Assembly: GCF_014633365.1 (NCBI RefSeq)
Contig: NC_068346.1
Coordinates: forward strand, 14,901,030 to 14,965,029
Origin: Diospyros lotus
Lineage: Eukaryota; Streptophyta; Magnoliopsida; Ericales; Ebenaceae
DNA: 64,000 nt
Direction of reading: 5' to 3'
In this document: one piece after another, positions 36,528-49,085 of the stretch
Numbering within the stretch: position 1 is the first letter of the stretch
How the letters are laid out: each line of letters begins with the position of its first letter
Made by a program: the position numbers and the translations under genes
Notes under the pieces: generated by a model
Told to the model about the DNA's origin: nothing
Databases searched by the model: none
The model's input: only the letters and a program-made list of their open reading frames with translations

Positions 36528-37962
36528 GTAACGTCAAATCCAATAGACTAAAAAATTAAAAGAATACACAGTTTTAGGTTTTTTTTATAATTCAAAAATA
36601 TTTTTTCGTTTATTTATTTATTTTTTTTTGCATGAACATCTCATCTATTATAAACTTCATTAATTAAATTATATTATATTATTTAAAAAGTAATTTAATT
36701 TAATTTAATTTAATCATTAAGGCTTAAACAATAGAGAGAGTGCCCATGTTAAAAAATTTGACAATAAAAATAATCATACAAATGACCTAAGAAAAATTTG
36801 AGTGTTAAGTGTTGGAAATCTATAGAAACTCTTAGGGTTTTCCAATCACAGACTATCGATGGACAAAATAGAAAGTAAAAATAAACATACACAGAGCTGA
36901 AATCAAACGAAAAACGAAAGCAGGCACGAGAATTTTTATCGTGGTTCACCTCAAACCGAGGCTACGTCCACATTGAGCTCGAGAGATCAGAAGAGCTCAC
37001 TGCACTATGAGATGAAACCAAGATTACACCTACATAAGTCCTCACCAAACCCTCGATACAAACAATGGTTCGAGAAAATAAAACTGTCAATAAATCACTT
37101 AATACAGATTAAAGGCAACTCTATCGAACCATAAAATATAATCTATACAATCATTTACAAAAAGAGAAATCGAGAGCAAAATTGGTGAAAGTGCCAACCT
37201 TCAGCAGGTTTCATGTGAAGGTAACAAAATTCAACTTCTTTGGACTCCATTATCGATTCACGGCCTCTTAGCTACCCAATTTGCATTAACAATTGATACA
37301 GGCAACGTCAAATCCAATAGACTAAATAATTAAAAGAATACACAGTTTTAGGTTATTTTTTATAATTCAAAAATATTTTTTGGTTTAATTTTTTTTTTTT
37401 TTTGGCATGAACATCTCATCTATTGTAAACTTCATTAATTAAATTATATTATATTATTTAAAAAGTAATTTAATTTAATTTAATTTAATCATTAAGGCTT
37501 AAATAACAGAGAGAGTGCCCATGTTAAAAAATTTGACAATAAAAATAATCATACAAATGACCTAAGAAAAATTTGAGTGTTAAGTGTTGGAAACCTATAG
37601 AAAACCTTAGGGTTTTACAACTTCCAATCACAGACTATCGATGGACAAAATAGGAAGCAGAAATAAACATACACAGAGCTGAAATCAAACGAAAAACGAA
37701 AGCAGGCACGAGAGTTTTTACCGTGGTTCACCTCAAATCGAGGCTACGTCCACGTTGAGCTCGAGAGATCAGAAGAACTCACTGCACTATGAGATGAAAC
37801 CAAGATTACACCCGCATAAGCCCTCACCAAACCCTCGATACAAACAATGGTTCGAGAAAACAAAACTGCCAATGAATCACTTAATACAGATTAAAGGCAA
37901 CCCTATCGAACCATAAAATATAATCTATACAATCATTTACAGAAAGAGAAATAGAGAGCAAA
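36408..37962 (+). repeat. 774-bp tandem duplication spanning flank and copia LTR edge
   Basis: Unit A is 36408-37181 and unit B 37182-37962, both starting TTGGTGAAAGTGCC. Each contains the exon-like segment, an AT-rich stretch, the target site TTAAG, and the first ~370 bp of the copia LTR. Unit A stops inside the LTR at GAGAGCAAA, while unit B continues into the complete LTR. The duplication therefore happened after the copia insertion. Confidence 0.9.
36810..37180 (-). repeat. Truncated extra copy of the copia LTR end
   Basis: Starts TGTTGGAAATC after TTAAG (36805-36809) and matches 37585-37962. It lacks about 8 bases near its 30th position that the complete LTRs have, plus scattered substitutions. 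It is part of tandem unit A, not an independent insertion. Confidence 0.9.
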
Positions 37963-38371
37963 CTAGAGAAGAACCCTAGCCAAAGGCGAGAGCCTTTAAC
38001 CCCCAAAACAACCCGATCACTCTTTTCTCTTTCTTTCTTTTTGCCTTTTTCGTATTTCTTCGTCACAGTCGATCACATCTCGAGGCAAGATTAAAAGCAA
38101 TGAGGAGCGGCTAGGATTGAGCCTCATAAAGTATAGATGGATGGATGAGATCAAATCGTGCAAGCACGATTGATTATTCCAACAGAAAATGGCAGACAAG
38201 CAGGAGATGATCGGGCAAAGGAAAGAGGGTGAGATCAAGCGCCATCTGAGGATAGCTGATGGTTGCCACATGCAGCCATCCAGCAGCTGCCAAATGGCAG
38301 CATGCGGTTGCTGCACGTGGCCTTCCAACCAGCTAAAGGCAACGACGCCGTTTGGAGCTTCACAGCCAACA
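37585..38371 (-). repeat. 3' LTR of the copia element (787 bp)
   Basis: Ends TGTTGG and CCAACA. It is very similar to the other LTR at 52307-53090, which suggests a recent insertion compared with the older decayed elements. ORFs at 37881-38379 lie inside it and mirror 52600-53126 in the other LTR. Confidence 0.93.
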
Positions 38372-38384
38372 AACTCCACCTTGA
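38372..38384 (-). other. Polypurine tract of the copia element
   Basis: On the minus strand AAGGTGGAGTT precedes the LTR start TGTTGG. This is the usual plant copia PPT form. Confidence 0.8.
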
Positions 38385-38469
38385 AGCGCCAAACAGAAGA
38401 TGGAATCCGAACTTCATGACAATGAACAACATGCTACAATCCTCTCCTTCATAACTCTGGTTGATAAGA

Positions 38470-38641
38470 TCAACCAATACCCACATGCAACAGATCCAAG
38501 CAATGCTTGAACTTTGTTGCATTTAGCAACTTTGTACCCATGTCTGCAGGGTTATTTTCTGTAGGCACTTTTAGTATAAAAATAGTACCATTAATAATCA
38601 AATCTCTAACATAATGATACCTGACATCCACGTGCTTTGTG
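38470..38641 (-). pseudogene. Copia RNase H C-terminus
   Basis: The minus-strand frame reads KHVDVRYHYVRDLI, then KVPTENNPADMGTKLL, then FKHCLDLLHVGIG and a stop. This is the conserved end of copia RNase H. It is cut from the rest of the domain (41387 onward) by the solo LTR; joining the two across one TTGTG copy restores the order. Confidence 0.9.
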
Positions 38642-41381
38642 TGTAAGCACCCCCGCCCGGATATCCCCAACCACCCGAACTACCCGAACAGGAGCGCCTA
38701 CGGGAGGAGAAAAGAGAAAAACACATGTCAGAGACCACCCTGGCATGCATACACAAAAATAAGAACAACGGAAACAAAGCTGAACACATGCATGCACTAC
38801 GAGTGCCCCACTATCACAGCGGTCACATGATAAATAAATAAACACAAACTCATGTGCCAATATTCACGAGACTCAAGAAATGACTTGGCACAGTAAAAAT
38901 AATAGAGTAAGTCCTACTGAACTATCAGAGTTGACCGGGACTGCCTGTACACCATACCGACTCCGCCGCTAGAAGCTGACTCCCTTGCCCATGGCCCATG
39001 CTGCGACTACCTGGAATGATGAAAAACAAGATGAGTCGAGAGACTCAGCAAGCATAGGGAAAAGAAGGCTGAAGGCTGTTTAAATCCAATAAACTCTTCC
39101 CAGAATAAACCCCCAGGTACACACAAGCCATGAGACGCTACAACACAACAACACAATAGTATAACATAATAAAAGCACATACCGGTCCTTGGGGCCCACA
39201 TAAGACACCTAGCACCCAAGTCTCATACCAACCTACCACTGCCCTGAAAGGCAACAACCGATCTTGGGTCGGTACTCCCGTCACTCGTCCATTTCGGTAC
39301 TCCCGACAACCGAGCCATAGGCTCCATCGGAACGGTACTCCCGTCCGAGAACTAATAACTACCAGTAGCTATGCAATGCACATAGAAATGCAATGGCGTA
39401 ATGAGCATTAACGTGATACAAGGCGCCCAGGCATCAGGTCATGCTCCGCCCACATAGTAAACCACACGCGATGCATATGCCCGTGCTGGATGCAACCTAA
39501 CCAAGTTAGAATGTCTATGTCCAAGCATACTCAATAAATGAATATCCCAATATGCAACCCGAACCCATGTGCATATCAAATCATGGACAACAATATAATA
39601 AATCTAAACGTGCAGTAAATCACATACTGGTAGAGCTAGTCAGCAGTGCCCGGCACCGGTCAACGGCTAGTGACTAGGAGTGTCCACCCGACGGTCCACT
39701 TCAGGGCCGTACAATAGTCTACCCCAACGTCACCAACAACCGACCCCTGCCCTACTGCTCGATAGCTCTAACCAAACCATAAATAAATCCGAGAAAAACT
39801 GTAAATAAACCCAATAAAATCATAAATAAACCCACACGTTTAGGAACCTAGTTCCCATGCTGGTTCAACATCATTCCCAAAAGGAGTGGGGGCGGTACAA
39901 ACTCCCATAGGCTTACAACGAATAAAATTCTAGAAGTCTCGGATTTAATTTAAATTAAAACAGATGAATAATAATTCAACAAATAAGGCTAGGTGTCGAA
40001 TTAAAGTAAGGGAGATGATAAAATACGAGGAATCACGGGGTCTTTCACGGGAATTGATGAACACGAGTAGAGGGTTAGGAACTTGGCTTTACACGGCTGT
40101 TTCTTACTTTTCTTGCACTCCCGCTGTGAAGTAAAATGTTTAATAACAATTAATTAATTAATTATAATAACAATAACAATAATAGTAATAACAATAATAA
40201 TATTAGTTATTATTATTAAAATCCTCCCCCCACCCCTTGCACTCACGGCCAAAGGCCACTTAGTCTTCCTCACACACATACTCAAACACTCACTGTGCAC
40301 CTGAACATATATATATATATATATAAACTTACGCATGGATATGCACACCCAGTAAACACGCCCAAAGGCTAATTTCTGCATCATAACCCTCAATCACACA
40401 CACACAGCGAGATACACACTCACGGCCACCTACACTCAGCGAGCTCACACCACCATCGCGTTGCTGTTACAGCACATACATAATAATATATATACTTCAT
40501 GCTTCCATCTTCTTACCTCCAGTAGTTAAACACACAACTCTAACACCTCTGCAACTTATATATACATATATATACACTTGCACGAAGGCCACAGGGACCG
40601 TATATGCATACGTATTTAACCACCGAAACCCACTGCTACACGAAGATATATATATAACCCACTGCTATGTAAAACGTGTAACGATAAGAGGGAGAAGGCA
40701 GGCTGTGCAGAGGAAGAAGAAAGAAGCTTAGAAACCAAAGGTAATAGGAAGGAGAAGAGCTTGCCTGCATATTTAAACTTCAATTAAACTGCATTTCTTT
40801 CATTTTTTCTCCCCATTTCCATAGCTGCGTGCCACTTCTTCTTCTCCAAATTTTTCCTTCTCTGCAAACCCAAATCACTGCCGAACACACACTGAAATCA
40901 GCCTTTAAAAGGCCCAAAAAAAAAAAAAAAAAAAAAACAGAAGCGGCCCAATGAGCGCCGGGTGGCAGCCAGGTGCTGCCCACCGCCTCACATGAAACGG
41001 CGCCGTTTTGGGCGCCCGAGGCTTGATAAAAATTAGCAAAATCACCCCAAAACTTTCAGAAACTGACAGTTGCACCCACGTCCAATTTTCCTCCTATTTC
41101 ACTTTCACCCCATAATTTCTAAAAAAATCACTAAATTAATTTCTTTTATTATTTTCCTAAATAATCCCCAATAAATAATTATTTTCTTTAACCACTAAAC
41201 ACTCAATAATCACCAAAATACAAATTAAATCATTATTTCCTTATTTCCATAAATACTCCCCAGTAATTTAATTAAATATCCAAATAAATTAATATTTCCT
41301 TTTAACCCACAAACATTCAATAATGTCTTCAAACACCGATTTGAATAATTATTATTTATTTTCAAATTTCGGGATATTACA
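38642..41381 (-). mobile_element. Solo LTR (2740 bp) of the TGTAATATCCC gypsy family
   Basis: Starts TGTAAGC and ends GATATTACA (+ strand) with a perfect 5-bp target duplication TTGTG (38637-38641 and 41382-41386). It is a relative of the LTRs at 2845-5630 and 9049-11756. One divergent part (40140-40720) carries microsatellites (AT and TA runs, AAT-type repeats) that replace the corresponding sequence in the others. It interrupts the copia RNase H. Confidence 0.93.
40145..40680. repeat. Microsatellite-rich segment in the solo LTR
   Basis: Short runs of AAT/ATT-type repeat (40150-40220), an (AT)n run near 40307-40325, a CACACA run near 40395, and TATATA runs near 40555-40660. It is absent from the two other LTR copies in the window. 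Confidence 0.75.
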
Positions 41382-41386
41382 TTGTG

Positions 41387-42211
41387 CGTTCATGATAAAC
41401 TGGATTTCTGGTCAGGTGAATCGCACTTTTAACTGTCTGAATACACCTCAGCCTTACCTTGAAGCAGGTGAATTTCCTAGAGGATACCTTGAAGCCACAC
41501 AGCCTCTTTAACAGCATCAGTCACTGCTACATACTTAGCCTCAATGGAAGACAGAGCAACCAGAGGCTGCAGCTATGATTTCTAGCTGATACAATTTCCA
41601 CTTAAGGTGAAATATAGAGCAATAGTGGACTTTCGGGTGTCCCTATCCCCTGCAAAGTCAAAATCTACATATCCAACAAGATCAAGAGAATTAAATCTTT
41701 TCTTGTAAATTAGTCCAACATCAGCGGATCTGTGTATATATCTTAATAAATATTTAAGAGCCTCCCAATGAGGTTTACCTGGGTTGGACATGAATCTGCT
41801 AAGGGATGATATAGCATAGGCTAGATCAGGCCTTGTACTAATCATAGCATACATGATAGTTCCAATTGCATTAGCATATGGAACATTTTCCATTTTAATG
41901 ATTTCAGAGTTGGACGAAGGGGATTGAGATTTAGTTAAGACAAAGTGTTCAACTATTGGAACACTTACTGGCTTGCAGTTATGCATGCCAAACCTTTTTA
42001 CAACTTTCATTAAATAGTCATTTTGATGTACCTTTAAGCTGAAATTTCCTCTATCCCTTTCTATTGTCATTCCTAAAATTTTCTTAACTGACCCTAAGTC
42101 TTTCATGTCAAAACTTGTGTTAAGCATTTGTTTTAATTCATTTATCTTAGATTTAGACTTGCTGATTAACAGAATGTCATCTACATATAACAATAGATAA
42201 ATTGGGACATT
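41387..42211 (-). pseudogene. Copia reverse transcriptase C-part and RNase H
   Basis: The frame at 42244-41582 shows the catalytic YVDDILL (about 42195-42175), then LKQMLNTSFDMKDLG, a connection region with YANAIGTIMYAMISTRPDLA, and RNase H with YVDFDFAGDRDTRKST. The sequence continues after a frame change to 41387. The N-terminal half of the reverse transcriptase lies at 49105-49390, on the other side of the CACTA insertion. Confidence 0.92.
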
Positions 42212-42229
42212 CACTACAAGAAATTTGGT

Positions 42230-43140
42230 CATTAGTGGCGACACAAAATCGTCACATATAATTAGAATTTCGTCACAAAACTGTATTAGTGACGATTTTA
42301 TGGCATCACAACAATCGTCACGTTAGGTCCGTAGGGAAAAGTATTTAGTGACGTTTTTTATATTTCGTCACAAATGCATAAAGGAAAGGTGACGAAATTT
42401 TTGTTGTCACCGAAGTCATCTCCTTTGGTGACATGTAATTTTGTCACGAAAACCAATAAAATTGCGTCATCTTAGAGTTCAAATCGTCACAAAACAGCTA
42501 TGATGGAGTTTCTTATTGTGACAATTCTTATCGTCACTAAAAAACTGTAACAACAGTGACGTTAATATCGTCACTATAGTCTTTTTATATTTCATCACTA
42601 TTAAATCAAATCGTCACTGAATAGTTTGATCAAAGTTTGATTTGGTGACGCAAACTAAAACGTCACAACATATCATATAATCGGTAACACAAAAAATCAT
42701 TGCGAAAGACAACTACTTTTTGTCACAAATATTGATTTCGTCACTAATAAGTTGGGTAGGTATGTTAATTAGTGACGCATAAATATCATCACATATGAAA
42801 TATATTTTTTTACAAACTTTTTTGTCACAAAAAATAATTTTTTTTGTCACATATAGACTTTTTCGTCACTATAAACATGACTTTTGTAACGTTAATAAAA
42901 CTATCAAAAAAAAACAATTGTTGACAATTTAAAAGCGTTTTAAATTCATATAATTATATATTATCTTTATTTAGTGACAACAAAATAAAATGTCACTCAA
43001 AATTGTATGTATAGATAGGTGGCTAAAGTTTTATTGTCATAAATTCATAAATTAAATTTATTAATTTGGTGACAAAAACAAATCATCACCTAAAATTGCA
43101 CGATCTAATAAGTGACAATTATTTTTGTAGCAAATTGTAT
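42230..43140. repeat. Left subterminal GTGACGA/TCGTCAC repeats
   Basis: Dozens of copies of TCGTCAC, GTGACG and close variants, in both orientations, thinning out by about 43140. They are typical CACTA subterminal repeats. Confidence 0.9.
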
Positions 43141-44557
43141 AAACCTGTAAATATTTTATTTGACAAATATTATACTCACTATCAATTGTTTCAAATTTTA
43201 AAATTAAAAACACTAAAATCATATTATACATAGAAAATGAATTGATATATAATGATCAAATCTCTGTCACAAAATAAATCTCATTATGACATCCAAAATA
43301 TAAAAGTAATTAACATTTAAAAATTCTTAATTAAAGAAGTAGATTTCATAAAACTTGTTCAAATGTGATGATACAAATACCACCACAATGTACTTCAACC
43401 TCTTCTCTCCAACCCTTCAATTGATTCTGCGTGCGATTCATTTGAACCTGAAAATCAATCACATTTGTAATTGTATTATGGTCATAATGGTAATTGTGTT
43501 GGAAGGATAGAAACATGCAATGTAAGATGAAAATTTGATCAAGTTGTACACACGTAAAGTTTATTTAACAATTAAATACATAGAAAAATAGTTGTTTTAT
43601 TCTTACCTTGATTTAGGGTTAAAGGAGACATCTGTCTTGGAAGGTAGTATTTCTTTATCTTTTTACATCACTATTAAAACATGTCATGGTAAGGTAACAA
43701 ACTCACCAGATATACAATTTTCTATTTTCCTAAAAAATAGAAATAATGTTAATGCCTACTATATTCAGTATGTCTTAAATTTCTGGCTCTGTACATATCT
43801 AAAATGTGAAGGGTGGAGGAGAGCTTGTGAGAGGGTCACAAGAGAGCTTGCTTTCGCAACTTTTGCATGATTTTTCTGTTGTGACACTTTTGTTGCTGCA
43901 TGGTAATTATGGTAGCTAATTCTTGGTGCTAGATGCATCAAAAACAGAAACGCTACCAATGTTTAAGAAACTGAAAGTAGAGGTTTACAGATTTAGTGGT
44001 GTAATGAGTATTAGATCACCTTTTCTGGGTACAACTGCAGATATGCACCCTACTCAAAATAATAAATAAATAAACCGAAGTCATTTTCCATGAGGACCAA
44101 ATATGAACTGATTTTACATATCAGCTATAGTCAATATTCATTTAAACTTGCTTAAGATATAGTCTCGGACTCTTGTTCACATTTCTTGCTAGTTAGAATG
44201 TCGATTCATCAATCTTATTCATGCAAATGGATAATACTTGTACTTTTGGATAATACACTTGTTTACATACATAGCATGCATAGCTACCAATGGCTAAATC
44301 ACTAGACCATCAACTAGTCCCTGTAACAAACCAATGAATGGAAAAAGTATTCTCAAAGCATACAGTACAAGGTAAAATAGAGAAGATGCAGTGCACACAT
44401 TAAAATATTTTTTGTATTTTCCCTTGCATACTCCGAAGGAAGGGAAATGGGAAAATTTTACGACAAATAAGCATCATAGTTACAGATAAAAGAATGGGAC
44501 ATGATCGCACAGCAACTCCAAAAACTCATACAAAAAAAAGGGTATAAAAGTGACCAA

Positions 44558-44593
<36 letters not shown>

Positions 44594-44930
44594 TATAAGT
44601 TCTCTTTTTTCACATTAAAATAAGTTTCACATTTTACTATCTCAAAATGGTAAGAGAACTTTTCCACTTTTATAACAATGGAAAAGAAGTGTGAACAAGA
44701 ACTGTAATATCTGTCATAAATACTCTATTCAAGCACATAAAGGATAGAGAAAAATAAATATCAAGACTAACATTCCTAAAATTCCTAGAGGAGGAACAAC
44801 TAACAAGTGTATTTACATATGTACTGATTTAAATCATTGCTCCAGGATATTGTCTATAAATTTACATGCGTACAGTTTGTCCTTGAAGTGTCAAACATTT
44901 ATAGTTAACACACCTTTGGCTACATGTTGA
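43141..44930. other. CACTA internal sequence, no clear gene
   Basis: AT-rich internal region. ORFs at 43592-43870 (+) and 43959-43765 (-) have no recognisable family. A (TG)n run lies at 44570-44593. It may include introns or exons of captured genes. Confidence 0.45.
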
Positions 44931-44939
44931 GGTATACTT

Positions 44940-45179
44940 GGCATACCTCTCACTCACAAAGGCATAGGCTGCTGCACAACTTGAATATAAATAACCTGCA
45001 TACATTAGAAATGAATGCAATCACCCGCCGCACATCATAAATACATTAGAAATGTTGATTATAAAATAGCAGTTCAAGGTCCATGAAAACTTACGGTGCC
45101 ATCACCCGCCACACATCAGGAGATTTCAGTAAGCCAGATGCTCTGAGCCACCCATCAAGCTCTTCTTCTAATTCTTTTA
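44940..45179 (-). pseudogene. Two exon-like segments inside the CACTA element
   Basis: On the minus strand an acceptor (TTCTCAG) precedes an open segment 45179-45095 reading KELEEELDGWLRASGLLKSP and then DVWRVMAP, followed by a strong donor (GTAAGT). A second acceptor (TGCAG) at about 44996 starts a short segment that reaches a stop within 45 bases. The protein is not known to me. It may be the 3' end of a captured gene or of an element gene. Confidence 0.35.
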
Positions 45180-45539
45180 CTGAGAACAAAATGGCAAAGC
45201 ATTAGGAATCTTATTTTCTAAGAATACATAAAATATTTATTAATTTATCTTTTCCATCAATCATTGCATCATTTAAATATTTAACAGATAAATGACAAAC
45301 AGAGAAATCTAAAACCAAAAATCAAACAGGAAAGTCATATATTATATAATAGCAACTTAAAACAATAATAGCTCTATCCTTCTAGGGATTAGGCTAAGCT
45401 TGCATTCTCAAGTCAGCTGAAGAAATAAGAGCACTGAAAGGGGAAATAGGAGATCTGTAATGATAGATAAAATAAATCATCACAGGTCTAGGCAAATCTG
45501 ATGAAGAAGAAACATCATATGTGGCCGGCAGGAGGGAGC

Positions 45540-45900
45540 TTGAACAAAAGCTTCACAGCTCAATTGGAGCAGCAGCTATCTTTGACACAACAGCTGAAAC
45601 TCCACCCATGAGAAAATCATTGGCAAAGCCAGTAAAGCCTTTCCCGGAAGGAGCTTGAACAAACACAAGTGAAGCATTTGACACAACCAGTGATAGATCA
45701 CGTGTAGCTTGACACATTGGAGTTATAGAGTAATGCATTGCTGCCCTAGAGTAATTCATGTACTGCCCCCCACAAAGAGCAGACCGTTGATATCCCCAAT
45801 AGCACATTTGGGAATTGGAAGTGCGATGTAGATTGTCAGCTACCTTCTGAATGACAGATGGATGCTGGTGCTGATCAGCCATTATGCTTTGCAAATGAAA
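45540..45900 (-). pseudogene. AAC-like fragment: Captured fragment of mitochondrial ADP/ATP carrier
   Basis: The minus-strand frame 45894-45553 contains MADQHQHPSVIQKV, then GYQRSAL, NYSRAAMHY, SNASLVFVQAPSGKGFTGFA, and DFLMGGVSAVVSKIAAAPIE. These are the N-terminal extension and first transmembrane helix of plant ADP/ATP translocases, which normally continue APIERVKLL. Here a two-base loss after GAG shifts the frame, giving a stop; the homologous bases GTGAAGCTTTTG are still visible just beyond. The rest of the ~380-residue carrier is missing. An intron-like TTTTCATTTGCA lies just before the start, as in a 5' UTR acceptor. It is a pseudogene fragment carried by the CACTA element. Confidence 0.88.
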
Positions 45901-46079
45901 ACCCCTACAATTTTGATGAGAAAATTACAACTAATTGAAGTATCAACTTAAGCATATTAAAATCTAAAAAACCTCGAGCAGTTTCCTTTTAGATAATTGA
46001 AATTGTAGGATTTATGCAAAAATATAGCTGACAAAGGACAGTGATAGGAAAATAGAAGAGCCAACACAGAAAAATAAAA

Positions 46080-46420
46080 AAAGAGAACGATTAAGAATAC
46101 CAAAAATAAAAGAATATAAACGTTGAAGCAGAAGGCGAGGCAGCGAGCGAGAGGCTAAACCAATGGCGAGGGTGAGGGAGAGCCACGAGAGGAGACGGTG
46201 AGGCAGCGAGCGAGAGTGATGGCGAGGGCGCTAGAGCCAGAGAGAGGCAGAGAAGGAGAAGGGGGCGAGAGAACCAGAGAGTGACAGAGAGGGAGAAGAA
46301 GGCGAGAGGCAGAAAGGGAGAGGGAAGGGTTGGTTTTGCAGAAAGGATTGATTGTGATTGAGGGCAGGGGGAATTGGCCAGGGAAAGAGGCGGGGAGATT
46401 CCCGCCTCTTTAATTCACTT
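46080..46420 (-). other. CT-rich (minus strand), GC-richer segment upstream of carrier fragment
   Basis: A pyrimidine-rich stretch in carrier sense with repeated CTCTCTCTGCCTCT and GCTCGCTGCCTC units, much richer in GC than its AT-rich surroundings. It resembles a plant promoter or first 5' UTR exon and may be captured with the carrier fragment. It has no confirmed origin. Confidence 0.4.
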
Positions 46421-48110
46421 AGACTTTTTTTTTATATTTAATAATTAAATAAAAATAATATAATTTATAAAAATAATATTAATAATTATTTAATTGATAA
46501 AAAATAATATAATTTAAAATTATGATAATTTACAAAATAATTTAAATTATGATAATTATTAAATAATTTAAATAATAATTTATTATAATCATCTAAAATA
46601 TGATAATAAAATAATTTAAATTATTGTATTTTAAATTAATATTTATTTAAAAATAAATTGTATTATAAATCTAATAATTATAATAAATTAGTTTGATACA
46701 TTAGATTATTTATTATTAGTTTGTTATCTTAAATAATTAATTTTTTCCTATAAATAAAAGTTACATTAAACGAAAATCGCAAAACATCTACAGATTATTA
46801 GGATAGATCTCGACCCTGACAAAAAAATAATAAGACAAAACTTGTAAACAAAGAAAATAAATTAAATACTAAAAAGAGAATAAATTTTCAAAACTAACGA
46901 TATACGACTGTCATACAAAGAGGTCAAGCAATAATCAACAAAATAACAAAGAGTCCAATACACGAAAATGAGTAATAAGAGAGTTTAGAAATGGTTTTGA
47001 TAATACTTTCATATAAAATAAGGAGACATTTCGTGAATTTATTTTAAAAATAATTTCTTTCTAATAAAAATTGCATGTTCAAGTTAAGTTTTAAGAATCA
47101 TTATTAGGATACGAATGAGATTACCTACAAATCTTTTGATGCATATGTTAGTCTTGCGTTCGAAGTGAAATTATATTTTTACTAAAATTGTGAACATATC
47201 TTAACTTAGTGGAAAGTTCTCCTATTTATAAAGAGAAAGAGACTGACAAAGTAGCCATATACTCCTTTTTATATAATATAATCCCTCGATATTATTTCGT
47301 TTTTGTGATTTTTAAAATTTAAAATAATAAAAACTTTAATAATATTATGGTTTTTAAACTTTTTATTTATTTTTTAAATGTAGTGTTTGTTTACATTTTG
47401 TATATATTTAATAAATATTATCAATAGTTAATTATTATATATTTAATATATTTTTTATTTTTATTTTTATTTTATGCACATGAAATATATTAATTGATAT
47501 ATTTAGAATTTAGCAATATTATGTTTTTTAAACTTAATATATTTATTTAAATTAAAATTTTTAAATTTTATATATATATATATAAATAATTCAAATGCGA
47601 AGTAATAATAAATTAATCTTATTTTTAAATAAGATACATTTATTACATATTATTTTTAACATTCGAATAATTCTATTAGTTAAGTAAATAATTCAAATCA
47701 TATAATATATTTATTATTAACCAATAAAATTATTTTAATTTTGAAAATAAGATACAATAAATGCATATAATATAACAAAAAAAATAAATTTATTGATACT
47801 TAAATATTGTCTTATCTAGTCATTCAACTTAAAGTTTATTTTCTAAAATAAAATTATATTATTGTCAATACATCATTTCTTATTTGTCTCACTTGTTTCT
47901 ATCTTAGACAAAAGACAAGAACTTAAACATAAATACTAATAAATTTAAAAAATATTAAGATTGCATAATATTATAAATGATATAAATGCTATTTAGAATA
48001 AATTTAATATCTTGTTTAAAATTTAGTATTAATTGTCAAAAAATTATTAATAATTATTTATTAACAAGTAATTAATTTCTCATTATTTGACAAATAACCA
48101 TACATGACTT
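46421..48110. other. Very AT-rich CACTA internal sequence
   Basis: Long AT-rich stretch without coding frames or recognisable repeats. It separates the captured fragment from the right subterminal array. Confidence 0.6.
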
Positions 48111-49085
48111 ATTTTTTTGTCACCCAATATGATAGGTAATTGTGACAATTAATGTTTTGTTAACTTGTGCACAATACAAAAATTATCAATAATTATTGGT
48201 GACGAAACTCAACATCACCCAATGATACTCACAAATATGACGATATGAAATGTGTCACAAATAGGTATTTTTGAATACGTGACGCAATAAATCATCACTG
48301 AATGTAATACTAATTAGTGACATTTCTAAAATCGTCACCATATGCATCAAATTAAAATATTACTAACAAAGGGTGACGAAACGTAATGTCACCTAATACT
48401 ATTCACATATGTGGACGATATGTAATGTGTCACAAATAGGTATTCTTGCATACATGACGGAAGGAAAATCGTCACCAACTGTAATACTCATTATTGACAT
48501 TTCAAAAGTCGTCACGTTATGCAACAAACTACAATATACTAATAATGGGTGTTGAAACTCAACGTCACCTAATATTATTAACAAATATGACAATATGTAA
48601 TGCATCACGGATAGGTTATTCTTGTATACATGACGCATATAATATCGTCACCAAATGTAACACTTATTAGTGACATTCCTAAAGTTGTCATTTTATGCAA
48701 CAAACTAAAATATTACTATCAAGGGGTGACAAAAGTTAACGTCACCTAAAACTATTTATAGTTGTGACGATATCCAATGCGTCACAGATGGTCATTCATT
48801 CATTTGTGACACAAATATATCGTCACCCAATATTATATTAATATACTGACGTTTTATTTTTCGTCACCTACATAAATAAAGCGTCACAAAAATCATGTTT
48901 TGCAATTGAGTGTTAGCACTAAAAGTTGGTGTCAACTTATGCATGACGTTTTTTGTGACGAAATCTAAAAATCATCACCAAAAAATAACAGTTCACAAAT
49001 TTTGGTGACGAAATGCTTATATCGTCACCAAAAGAGTACTTTTTGTGACGAAAATTCATAGCGCCACTAAAAATTTGTCACTAAT
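48110..49085. repeat. Right subterminal repeats with ~175-bp tandem units
   Basis: Besides the GTGACGA/TCGTCAC motifs, a longer unit repeats in tandem starting at about 48198, 48372, 48548 and 48725 (spacing 174-177). Each unit carries GGTGACGAAAC, ACGATATGTAATG and GACATTTCTAAAATCGTCAC in the same order. The last unit is partial and decays into dispersed motifs by 49085. Confidence 0.88.

Noticed and set aside
45553..45894. Functional ADP/ATP carrier gene
   Set aside because: Only the first ~105 residues remain, a frameshift follows, and it is enclosed by CACTA ends; a captured fragment.
48110..49085. CRISPR-like array from regularly spaced GTGACGA motifs
   Set aside because: Repeats are short, degenerate and in both orientations, with the terminal CACTA structure; plant nuclear context.
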